Under the pieces are notes generated by a model, which worked only from the letters and a program-made list of their open reading frames with translations, ran no database searches and was not told where the DNA came from. Shown in pieces: positions 1 through 5,188 of a stretch of DNA of 6,535 nucleotides; position 1 is the stretch's first letter; every line of letters begins with the position of its first letter. Origin of the DNA: Pseudomonadota bacterium (GTDB lineage: Bacteria > Pseudomonadota > Alphaproteobacteria > Rhizobiales > Rhizobiaceae); assembly GCA_023444445.1 (NCBI GenBank), contig JAEXMK010000063.1, forward strand, positions 1 to 6,535, read 5' to 3'. Position numbers and translations under genes: made by a program.

Positions 1-47
1 TACATCAACATGCGAACGGCATAGTTGGTCTGTTTGGTCAAACGCAT
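1..47 (-). CDS. rirA: RirA, Rrf2-family iron-responsive repressor (5' end only)
   Basis: The minus strand reads ATG at 47-45 and then MRLTKQTNYAVRMLM before the window edge cuts the gene. This is the start expected of the Rrf2-family repressor RirA of rhizobia and agrobacteria, as I remember it. RirA carries an iron-sulfur cluster and represses iron-uptake genes when iron is plentiful. The start is supported by an AGGAG ribosome-binding site at 58-54 (minus strand), 6 nt from the ATG. Only about 15 of roughly 160 residues are visible, so the cluster-binding cysteines cannot be checked. Another Rrf2 protein (IscR or NsrR type) is the main alternative. The iron-binding-protein gene next door and the Irr-like site between them both favour RirA. 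Confidence 0.82.
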   Translation of the reverse strand, partial: MRLTKQTNYAVRMLM

Positions 48-75
48 GCTGGTCTCCTAACTCTCAATGTGGAGT

Positions 76-104
76 TATATAGTCTCTTTTTCAGTTTAGA
101 ACAA
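76..104 (-). promoter_or_regulatory. Predicted rirA promoter (-35/-10)
   Basis: On the minus strand TTGTTC (104-99) and TATATA (81-76) are separated by exactly 17 nt. This is a reasonable housekeeping-sigma promoter. Transcription would start near position 69, about 20 nt upstream of the rirA start codon. The -35 hexamer lies inside the Irr-like palindrome at 95-111, so a repressor bound there would block polymerase. This is a prediction from sequence only. Confidence 0.5.
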
Positions 105-121
105 TTCCAGAAACTGAAAAA
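87..121. repeat. Perfect 11-bp inverted repeat around the Irr-like site
   Basis: TTTTTCAGTTT (87-97) and AAACTGAAAAA (111-121) are perfect inverted complements separated by 13 nt. The smaller Irr-like palindrome fills the spacer and shares bases with both arms. The two centres differ by 1 bp (104 and 103). The repeat may extend the operator or be a second overlapping site. As RNA it would be a weak, AT-rich hairpin with no T-tract, so it is unlikely to be a terminator. Confidence 0.7.
95..111. promoter_or_regulatory. Irr-like iron control element (ICE box)
   Basis: TTTAGAA-CAA-TTCCAGA matches the TTTAGAA-N3-TTCTAAA type of iron control element recognised by Irr in rhizobia: 7 of 7 in the left half and 5 of 7 in the right, judged against the consensus as I remember it. 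Irr is a Fur-family protein that is active when iron is scarce. Here the site overlaps the predicted -35 of rirA. The simplest reading is that Irr represses rirA in low iron, which releases RirA's targets. The same site is 109 bp upstream of the divergent iron-binding-protein gene and could also act on it. Confidence 0.58.
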
Positions 122-176
122 ACTGGCTTCCATCCGAGATTTCTCAAACAGCCGTGTTGACCGCCCTCATGATTCA

Positions 177-191
177 TGAACAAACAAGTCA
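177..191. promoter_or_regulatory. Candidate RirA operator (TGA-N9-TCA)
   Basis: TGA (177-179) and TCA (189-191) are spaced by 9 nt, which fits the short iron-responsive (IRO) operator predicted for RirA in rhizobia. It sits 28 bp before the start codon of the iron-binding-protein gene and 16 bp before its ribosome-binding site. The motif fixes only six bases and occurs often by chance. Its placement next to an iron gene and beside rirA is what makes it credible. No convincing -10/-35 pair was found for this gene, so the operator cannot be placed relative to a promoter. Confidence 0.33.
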
Positions 192-206
192 AGAATCGAA
201 TGTAAT

Positions 207-211
207 GGAGG
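207..211 (+). promoter_or_regulatory. Ribosome-binding site that fixes the start of the iron-binding-protein gene
   Basis: GGAGG lies 8 nt before ATG 220. The open frame extends upstream to GTG 154, with an in-frame ATG at 205. Neither upstream start has a comparable ribosome-binding site, and the sequence they would add is not signal-peptide-like. ATG 220 places a clean signal peptide at the N-terminus. Confidence 0.8.
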
Positions 212-219
212 CATTCTTA

Positions 220-1269
220 ATGGCAAGCTTGAAATCCTACTTTTCCGCTGCCGTTTTTTCAGGGCTGACGATCCTTTCCTTCGCGCCTGCCGCCCGGGCA
301 GAGGGCGAAGTTAACGTCTATTCCTATCGCCAACCTGAACTGATCCAGCCGCTGCTCGATGCCTTTACCAAGGAGACAGGGATCGAGACGAACGTCCTGT
401 TTCTCGACAAGGGTCTGGTGGAACGTATTCAGGCAGAGGGTGTCAATTCACCGGCAGATGTGCTCCTGACGGTCGATATCGCCCGTCTCGTCGAGGCGAA
501 AGAGGGCAAGGTCACCCAGCCGGTCCTCAATGATCCCGTTATCGAAAAGGACATTCCCGCCAATCTGCGTGATCCCGAGGGCGAATGGTTTGGCCTTACG
601 ACACGCGGACGCGTTGTCTATGCTTCGAAGGAACGCGTGACCCAGAAGGACATCACCTATGAGGAGCTTGCCGATCCGAAGTGGAAGGGCAAGATCTGCA
701 TTCGTGATGGCCAGCATTCCTATAATATCGCGCTGATTGCCTCGATGATCGCCCACCACGGCGTCGATTATACCCGTACGTGGCTGACTGGCCTGAAGAA
801 CAATCTCGCCCGCAAGCCTGATGGAACCGACCGCAGCCAGGCGAAATCGATTTTTTCCGGTGAATGTGATATCGCGCTCGGCAATACCTATTATGTCGGC
901 CTGATGCTGACCAATGATCGCGAACCGGAGGAGCAGGAATGGGCGCGATCCGTGCGCGTGATTTTCCCCAATGCAGGTGATCGCGGCACGCATGTGAATA
1001 TTTCCGGCATGGCGCTGACGAAATATGCGCCCAACAAGGACAATGCGCTGAAGCTGATGGAATTCCTGGCATCGCGGGAAGCGCAGGAAATCTACGCCAA
1101 GCAGGTCTTCGAATATCCGGTGCTGCCCGGCGCGGAGCCTTCCGACGTTGTGAAGGGTTTCGGCCCAATCAACCCAGACAAGCTGTCGCTGACGGACATA
1201 GCCGCCCACCGCAAGGAGGCTTCGGAGCTGGTGGATGAGGTGGGTTTCAACGACGGCCCGACGAACTGA
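220..1269 (+). CDS. Periplasmic Fe(3+)-binding protein of an ABC iron importer (AfuA/FbpA/FutA type)
   Basis: This 349-residue protein is a solute-binding component that captures ferric iron in the periplasm and delivers it to an inner-membrane ABC transporter. Residues 1-27 form a Sec signal peptide: a lysine near the start, a hydrophobic core, and ARA just before the mature EGEVNVYSYRQ. The mature chain has the two-lobe binding-protein pattern. It includes the tandem tyrosines Y224-Y225 in GNTYYVGL, the classic Fe(3+) ligands of FbpA, and an N-terminal YSY (34-36) where FutA-type proteins supply a further tyrosine. The terminator at 1312 follows directly, and there are no permease or ATPase genes, so the partners must be encoded elsewhere. 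It is divergent from rirA and shares that regulator's upstream region, which suggests iron-dependent control. A role with another metal or an organic ferric complex is possible, but the paired tyrosines favour iron. Confidence 0.9.
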   Translation: MASLKSYFSAAVFSGLTILSFAPAARAEGEVNVYSYRQPELIQPLLDAFTKETGIETNVLFLDKGLVERIQAEGVNSPADVLLTVDIARLVEAKEGKVTQPVLNDPVIEKDIPANLRDPEGEWFGLTTRGRVVYASKERVTQKDITYEELADPKWKGKICIRDGQHSYNIALIASMIAHHGVDYTRTWLTGLKNNLARKPDGTDRSQAKSIFSGECDIALGNTYYVGLMLTNDREPEEQEWARSVRVIFPNAGDRGTHVNISGMALTKYAPNKDNALKLMEFLASREAQEIYAKQVFEYPVLPGAEPSDVVKGFGPINPDKLSLTDIAAHRKEASELVDEVGFNDGPTN

Positions 1270-1311
1270 CCGTCACGCATGCTTCTCAGTCGCTCTTCCG
1301 AGCGCCCAGAA

Positions 1312-1342
1312 AAAAGCCCCGCTGCAACACATCGGGGCTTTT
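1312..1342. terminator. Bidirectional intrinsic terminator between convergent genes
   Basis: AAAAGCCCCG (1312-1321) pairs perfectly with CGGGGCTTTT (1333-1342), leaving an 11-nt loop. The 3' arm ends in a T-run on the plus strand, and A1310-A1315 gives a T-run on the minus strand. The hairpin therefore serves the iron-binding-protein gene (43 nt after its stop) and mmsA (24 nt after its stop on the minus strand). Confidence 0.9.
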
Positions 1343-1366
1343 AATTTGTCTACCGTCTGGCCGGGA

Positions 1367-2863
1367 TTATTTCATTGTCGGCATGACGAATTCGGCGCCC
1401 GACTTGATGCCGGACGGCCAGCGCGACGTGATCGTCTTGGTCTTCGTCCAGAACTTGATCGAATCCGTGCCGTGCTGGTTGAGATCACCGAAGCTCGAAG
1501 CCTTCCAGCCGCCGAAGGAGTGGTAGGCAAGCGGAACCGGGATCGGAACGTTGATGCCGATCATTCCGATATTGACGCGGCTTGCGAAATCGCGGGCCGC
1601 ATCGCCGTCGCGGGTGAAGATGGCGACGCCGTTGCCATATTCATGCTTCATGGGCAGTTCCAGCGCGTCTTCGTAATTCTTGGCGCGAACGACGGACAGA
1701 ACCGGCCCGAAGATTTCCGTCTTGTAGATGTCCATGTCAGGGGTGACGTGGTCAAACAGGCAACCGCCGACAAAATAGCCGTCTTCATAGCCTTGCAGCT
1801 TGAAATCGCGGCCATCGACCAGCAGCTTCGCACCCTGTTCGACACCGCTGTCGATCAGGCCCTTGACGCGCGTCTGTGCTTCCTTGGTGACGAGCGGACC
1901 CATATCGGCCTTGTCGTCTGTATAGGGGCCGATCTTCAGCGCTTCGATCTGTGGAATGAGCTTTTCAACGAGACGGTTCGCCGTCTCTTCGCCAACCGGA
2001 ACCGCAACGGAAACGGCCATGCAGCGCTCGCCGGCCGAACCGTAACCGGCGCCCATCAGCGCGTTCACGGCCTGATCGAGGTCGGCATCCGGCATGATGA
2101 TCATGTGGTTCTTCGCACCGCCGAAGCACTGGGCCCGCTTGCCGTTCATGGCGGCGGTGCCATAGACGTAACGGGCGATCGGCGTCGAGCCGACGAAGGA
2201 AACCGCGCCGATATCGGGATCGGTGAGGATGGCGTCGACGGCACCCTTGTCGCCATTGACGACGTTCAGGATGCCGGCCGGAAGACCGGCTTCGATCATC
2301 AGTTCAGCAAGGCGGATCGGCAGCGAAGGATCGCGCTCGGAAGGCTTGAGGATGAAGGCATTGCCGCAGGCGATCGCCGGCGCGAACATCCACATCGGGA
2401 TCATGCCGGGGAAGTTGAACGGCGTGATGCCCGCGCCGATGCCGACCGGCTGGCGGATCGAATACATGTCGATGGCCGGACCTGCGCCCTCGGTAAATTC
2501 GCCCTTCTGCAGATGCGGGATGCCGCAGACGAATTCGCAGACTTCAAGACCGCGGATGATGTCGCCCTTGGAATCCTCGACGGTCTTGCCATGCTCGCTG
2601 GAAAGCAGCACTGCCAGCTCGTTGATGTCGCGGTTCAGAAGCTCGACAAATTTGAAGAAGACACGAGCACGGCGCTGCGGGTTGGTAGCGGCCCACTTCG
2701 GCTGTGCCGCCTTGGCGCTTTCGACGGCGGCACGCAGTTCGGCGTCGCTCGCAAGTGCCACGGTCGCCTGCACTTCGCCGGTCGCCGGGTTGTAGACATT
2801 CGATGTGCGGCCGCTGGTGCCCGGCACATGCTTGCCATTAATAAAATGACCGATTTCCTTCAT
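1367..2863 (-). CDS. mmsA: CoA-acylating methylmalonate-semialdehyde dehydrogenase
   Basis: This 498-residue cytosolic enzyme oxidises methylmalonate semialdehyde to propionyl-CoA, and malonate semialdehyde to acetyl-CoA, using NAD+ and CoA. It is a late step in valine, thymine/beta-alanine and myo-inositol breakdown (also called IolA). The length is normal for the family. Visible hallmarks are N150 in TPFNFP (oxyanion hole), K173 in LKPSE and the GSTPIA stretch (225-230) for NAD binding, C281 in GERCM as catalytic cysteine with the family's R280 beside it, and E383 in TEIFGP. The glutamate general base of ordinary aldehyde dehydrogenases is absent (GGAKNH, 248-253), as is typical of this CoA-dependent subfamily. 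The start at ATG 2863 is chosen over an upstream extension because GGAGG lies 7 nt before it and MKEIGHFING is the usual N-terminus. The gene is divergent from a LysR-type regulator that probably controls it. Confidence 0.95.
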   Translation of the reverse strand: MKEIGHFINGKHVPGTSGRTSNVYNPATGEVQATVALASDAELRAAVESAKAAQPKWAATNPQRRARVFFKFVELLNRDINELAVLLSSEHGKTVEDSKGDIIRGLEVCEFVCGIPHLQKGEFTEGAGPAIDMYSIRQPVGIGAGITPFNFPGMIPMWMFAPAIACGNAFILKPSERDPSLPIRLAELMIEAGLPAGILNVVNGDKGAVDAILTDPDIGAVSFVGSTPIARYVYGTAAMNGKRAQCFGGAKNHMIIMPDADLDQAVNALMGAGYGSAGERCMAVSVAVPVGEETANRLVEKLIPQIEALKIGPYTDDKADMGPLVTKEAQTRVKGLIDSGVEQGAKLLVDGRDFKLQGYEDGYFVGGCLFDHVTPDMDIYKTEIFGPVLSVVRAKNYEDALELPMKHEYGNGVAIFTRDGDAARDFASRVNIGMIGINVPIPVPLAYHSFGGWKASSFGDLNQHGTDSIKFWTKTKTITSRWPSGIKSGAEFVMPTMK

Positions 2864-2903
2864 GGGTGTTCCTCCAGAATATGATGGTGCAGCATTACCT
2901 TTC

Positions 2904-2917
2904 GATTTGCACAAATC
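2904..2917. promoter_or_regulatory. Inverted-repeat operator, copy 1, in the mmsA-lysR gap
   Basis: GATTTG-CA-CAAATC is a perfect 6-bp inverted repeat with a 2-bp centre. It contains TTTGCACAA and fits the general T-N11-A pattern of LysR-type binding sites (T2906 to A2918). It lies 41 bp upstream of the mmsA start codon. Neither gene has a good -10/-35 pair in the gap, which would suit activator-dependent transcription. Confidence 0.5.
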
Positions 2918-2939
2918 AATCGCCTGAAATAAGCATCCA

Positions 2940-2949
2940 TTGTGCAAAA
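2940..2949. promoter_or_regulatory. Inverted-repeat operator, copy 2, near the LysR-type gene
   Basis: TTGTGCAAAA is the reverse complement of TTTTGCACAA, so it repeats the core of copy 1 in the opposite orientation. Its centre is 33 bp from that of copy 1, close to three helical turns, which puts both on one face of the DNA. It lies 20 bp before the GTG start of the regulator and is well placed for autoregulation. Confidence 0.45.
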
Positions 2950-2969
2950 ATAGACATAAGGAGGGTGCT

Positions 2970-3851
2970 GTGAACTGGGATGATGTGCGGTTGTTTCTGA
3001 GCGTCGCGCGAAGTGGCCAGTTTCTTTCGGCGGCGAGAAAGCTCGGTGTGAATCACGCCACCCTCAGCCGCCGTATTTCCGCATTGGAAACGGCAATCGG
3101 CACACAGCTCTTCTTGAGAAGCACCAATGGCTGCGAGTTGACGGAAGAAGGCCAGCGCCTTCTTGCCGGGGCCGAACGCATGGAAACCGAAATGCTGAAT
3201 GCCCAGGCAAATCTCGGTCGTGTCGACACGGCTGTGGCGGGAACGGTGCGCATCGGCGCACCCGATGGCCTCGGCGTATCCTTCCTTGCGCCAAGGCTTG
3301 GCAGACTGACGGCCCGTTATCCTGACCTGAAAATCCAGCTCGTACCGGTGCCGCGGTCCTTTTCCCTGTCGCAGCGCGAGGCCGATATCGCCATCACCAT
3401 CGAGCGGCCGGAGCAGGGCAGGCTGATGTTTTCGAAACTCACCGACTATTCGTTGGGCCTTTATGCGTCGGCGCGTTATCTGGCCGACTATGGAACACCG
3501 GGTGATATTGAGGCGCTGAAGCGCCATCGGCGGATCGGATATGTGGAGGACCTGATTTTTTCACCCTCGCTCAACTATACCGGCGAGATCATGCGCGACT
3601 GGGACGCGGCCTTCGAGATATCGAGCGCCACCGGCCAGACGGAGGCGGTGCGGTCCGGAGCAGGGATCGGCATCCTGCATAATTACATCGCCGGCCAATA
3701 TCCCGAACTTATGCGGATCATGCCGCATCTTGGTATCAGCCGCTCCTATTGGACGGCTTATCACGAATCTGCCCGCCAGCTCGTTCGTGTCCGCACGGTC
3801 GTCGATTTTCTCCAGGAACTGGTTGCGGAAGAGCGGCGAATCTTCATCTGA
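2970..3851 (+). CDS. LysR-type transcriptional regulator, probably of mmsA
   Basis: This 293-residue protein has the normal LysR layout. A winged helix-turn-helix occupies about residues 4-61, with the recognition region around LSAARKLGVNHATLSRRIS (19-37). A linker helix spans about 62-88, and an effector-binding domain runs from about 91 (GTVRIGAPDG) to 288. The start is GTG 2970, preceded by AAGGAGG (2958-2964) at a 5-nt spacing. An upstream ATG at 2940 would add ten residues not seen in the family and would overlap operator copy 2. Divergence from mmsA with a 106-bp shared region is the classic arrangement of a LysR-type regulator and its target. The effector is unknown; an intermediate of valine or inositol breakdown would be logical but is inferred. 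The transporter gene downstream may also be a target. Confidence 0.92.
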   Translation: MNWDDVRLFLSVARSGQFLSAARKLGVNHATLSRRISALETAIGTQLFLRSTNGCELTEEGQRLLAGAERMETEMLNAQANLGRVDTAVAGTVRIGAPDGLGVSFLAPRLGRLTARYPDLKIQLVPVPRSFSLSQREADIAITIERPEQGRLMFSKLTDYSLGLYASARYLADYGTPGDIEALKRHRRIGYVEDLIFSPSLNYTGEIMRDWDAAFEISSATGQTEAVRSGAGIGILHNYIAGQYPELMRIMPHLGISRSYWTAYHESARQLVRVRTVVDFLQELVAEERRIFI

Positions 3852-3867
3852 GAGTAGCCGCTCTTTT
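3829..3867 (+). terminator. Intrinsic terminator overlapping the end of the LysR-type gene
   Basis: AAGAGCGGC (3829-3837), inside the last codons, pairs perfectly with GCCGCTCTT (3857-3865) after the stop, and a short T-run (TTTTATT) follows. The 19-nt loop contains the stop codon. The T-run is modest, so termination may be partial. It argues against simple read-through into the EamA gene. Confidence 0.6.
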
Positions 3868-3966
3868 ATTAGTACTATTAATTGCTGATGCCGGGTGGTT
3901 CCGGGCTTGACAAATGGCTGCCGGCTGGACGACCAATGCAGCTACTGGGAGAAATCGGAATCTGAC

Positions 3967-4893
3967 ATGTCGACTATGATAAGAAAGCTTTCGCCGACTG
4001 GCCTCGGCGTGGCCGTCATGCTGCTTGGAATGCTGCTTTTTGCATTGAACGACGCCATGGGAAAATGGCTTGTATCGACCTATAGCCAAGGTCAGGTCAT
4101 CCTTATCAGAAGTGCGGCAGCGCTTGTCATTCTCGTTCCGATCGTCTGGAGGGCAGGCCTTTCCGGCCTCGTAAACATTGAGCGGCCCGGCCTTCAGGTG
4201 GCGCGCGTGTTCTTCTCAACAGCTGAACTTTTCTGTTTCTATTTCGCAGTGGCGAGCCTGCCGCTGGCGGATGTGATGACCTACTGGCTGGCAGCGCCCA
4301 TCTATGTGGCCGCCCTGGCGCCGTTTCTGCTCGGGGAAAAGGTTGGCTGGCGCCGCTGGACGGCCATTGCCATCGGATTTGTCGGTGTTCTCATCGCGCT
4401 CAAACCGAGTTCGGCAAGCCTTACATCTGCGGCGCTTTTTTCCATTCTCGGCAGTGCCGCCTTCGCCTTCATGATGTTGTCCGGCCGCCAGCTGCGCAAT
4501 ACGCCGGATACCGTGCTCGCCTTCTGGCAGATCATCGGTGCAGGGCTTGCGGGTATCGTTGCGGTATTTGTGACCCCCTCAGGCTGGATGCCGGTCCAGT
4601 CCAGCTTCGATCTGGCGTTTCTCAGCCTGCTTGGCGTGGTCGCCATGGCGGCGCATGTACTGGTCAACCGGGCCTTGAAGCTCGCCGACGCCGCCACCGT
4701 CGCACCGCTGCAATATACGCTGCTGCTCTGGGCGGTGGTCTTCGGCTGGCTGTTCTTCAACGATGTGCCGCAGACCAGTATCGTTGTCGGTGCAGGCTTG
4801 ATTGTTCTTTCCGGACTTTATATTTTCTTCCGCGAAAATACACTCAAGCGACGTCGCGAAACCGCCGAAGGACTGGCTTCGGAGCAGGTCTGA
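3967..4893 (+). CDS. EamA/DMT-superfamily inner-membrane transporter
   Basis: This 308-residue protein has about ten hydrophobic segments (roughly 13-30, 43-61, 78-97, 103-122, 130-146, 154-172, 183-202, 215-236, 246-264, 271-288). They fall into two five-helix repeats, the architecture of drug/metabolite transporters. Family signals include LLFALNDAMGKWL near the first helix, LLGEKVGWRRW (121-131) between helices 4 and 5, and a basic cytoplasmic tail (LKRRRE). EamA proteins are usually exporters of amino acids, metabolites or toxic compounds; the substrate here cannot be read from sequence. ATG 3967 is chosen because it gives the normal length and has a weak GGAA site 6 nt upstream. The frame stays open back to GTG 3895, but that extension is polar and atypical; ATG 3976 is another possibility. 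The 115-bp gap before it holds the preceding terminator and an AT-rich stretch. No terminator was found after it. Confidence 0.88.
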   Translation: MSTMIRKLSPTGLGVAVMLLGMLLFALNDAMGKWLVSTYSQGQVILIRSAAALVILVPIVWRAGLSGLVNIERPGLQVARVFFSTAELFCFYFAVASLPLADVMTYWLAAPIYVAALAPFLLGEKVGWRRWTAIAIGFVGVLIALKPSSASLTSAALFSILGSAAFAFMMLSGRQLRNTPDTVLAFWQIIGAGLAGIVAVFVTPSGWMPVQSSFDLAFLSLLGVVAMAAHVLVNRALKLADAATVAPLQYTLLLWAVVFGWLFFNDVPQTSIVVGAGLIVLSGLYIFFRENTLKRRRETAEGLASEQV

Positions 4894-4970
4894 TCTTTCC
4901 AGTTCGCCGTGGTCACAATCACGGGACTTGACGAAGGCGTGATCTTCAGGAAGTAAGAAGGGGTCCTGCG

Positions 4971-5045
4971 ATGATTTGTCTCGCAAGGGCAGAGGAAACA
5001 AAGGTGCCGGGCCCCTCTGGCGAGAGTTTTACGGCGCTCTCGTGA
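4971..5045 (+). CDS. Possible small upstream ORF (24 codons) in the DUF475 leader
   Basis: ATG 4971 is preceded by AAGGGG (4958-4963) at a 7-nt spacing, a fair ribosome-binding site. The frame encodes 24 residues starting MICLARAEE and resembling no family known to me. Its stop TGA (5043-5045) overlaps the ATG at 5045 as TGATG, and that ATG opens the next small frame. The overlap could couple translation or be chance, because the same bases also form RNA stems. Confidence 0.2.
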   Translation: MICLARAEETKVPGPSGESFTALS

Positions 5046-5076
5046 TGTCGGTACCGCCTGCAAAATTGGCCGGCGG
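4989..5076 (+). promoter_or_regulatory. Structured 5' leader RNA with alternative stems
   Basis: Stems found by eye: GGTGCCG (5003-5009) with CGGTACC (5049-5055), one wobble, flanked by a possible GCAG/CTGC extension (4989-4992 with 5058-5061). Inside it, GCGAGAG (5020-5026) pairs with CTCTCGT (5037-5043), closing a 10-nt loop. A competing hairpin, CCGCC (5054-5058) with GGCGG (5072-5076), shares bases with the outer stem, so the two cannot form together. CAGAGG/CCTCTG (4990-4995 with 5014-5019) is a further alternative. Mutually exclusive stems upstream of a TerC-superfamily gene suggest a regulatory leader. I could not match it to the yybP-ykoY manganese riboswitch, whose GGGGAGUAGC core is not present. 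Confidence 0.4.
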
Positions 5077-5086
5077 ATTAAAAACT

Positions 5087-5188
5087 ATGAAAAACCTGAA
5101 TGTGCTTCGCGCGCGTGCTTTTCGCGTGCGGCCTGACGTCCTGCGTCGGTCCGTGAACCTCCTCGTTATCGCAGGAGACCGGACATGA
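5087..5188 (+). CDS. Candidate arginine-rich leader peptide overlapping the DUF475 start
   Basis: The 33-codon frame from ATG 5087 encodes a basic peptide, MKNLNVLRARAFRVRP and onward, with seven arginines. Its stop TGA overlaps the ATG of the DUF475 gene as ATGA (5185-5188). An in-frame ATG at 5045 would give 47 residues; neither start has a strong ribosome-binding site. The frame runs through the hairpin that pairs with the downstream Shine-Dalgarno sequence, so its translation would open that hairpin. This suggests a leader peptide that couples translation to the membrane-protein gene. The peptide is not recognised, and its expression is inferred. Confidence 0.4.
   Translation: MKNLNVLRARAFRVRPDVLRRSVNLLVIAGDRT
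5149..5184 (+). promoter_or_regulatory. Hairpin sequestering the Shine-Dalgarno sequence of the DUF475 gene
   Basis: CTCCT (5159-5163) is perfectly complementary to the ribosome-binding site AGGAG (5173-5177), with a 9-nt loop. Below it GTCCG (5149-5153) pairs with CGGAC (5180-5184), ending at the base before the ATG. The two 5-bp helices flank a small internal loop. In this form the ribosome-binding site is hidden. There is no T-tract, so the effect would be on translation rather than termination. Confidence 0.55.

Noticed and set aside
157..185. TTGACC as -35 of the iron-binding-protein promoter
   Set aside because: The bases 17 nt downstream (ACAAAC) do not resemble a -10 element.
154..219. 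Upstream extension of the iron-binding protein to GTG 154 or ATG 205
   Set aside because: These starts lack a good ribosome-binding site, would place polar residues before the signal peptide, and the frame overlaps the ribosome-binding site of ATG 220.
448..1209. A 253-codon minus-strand frame inside the iron-binding-protein gene
   Set aside because: It is a shadow of a well-supported coding region, with no recognisable protein features.
1235..2884. A 549-codon open frame on the plus strand opposite mmsA
   Set aside because: It lies antisense to a textbook MmsA protein with intact motifs, its composition is rich in Arg, Asp and His with no recognisable domain, and no ribosome-binding site was seen. 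Long antisense frames arise from GC-rich codon bias.
3907..3912. TTGACA resembling a perfect -35 before the EamA gene
   Set aside because: No acceptable -10 lies 16-18 nt downstream (the positions read CGACCA and neighbours), so a promoter cannot be supported, though an activator-dependent one remains possible.
4907..4924. CCGTG/CACGG hairpin after the EamA gene as a terminator
   Set aside because: The stem is only 5 bp and no T-tract follows.
4928..4956. CTTGACG as a possible -35 for the DUF475 transcript
   Set aside because: The -35 is good but the bases at the -10 position (AAGTAA) match poorly. I could not place a promoter for the leader with confidence.
4958..5076. yybP-ykoY manganese riboswitch
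   Set aside because: It was considered because TerC-family genes often have one, but the conserved GGGGAGUAGC core is missing. AAGGGGTCC at 4958-4966 is only a superficial resemblance.
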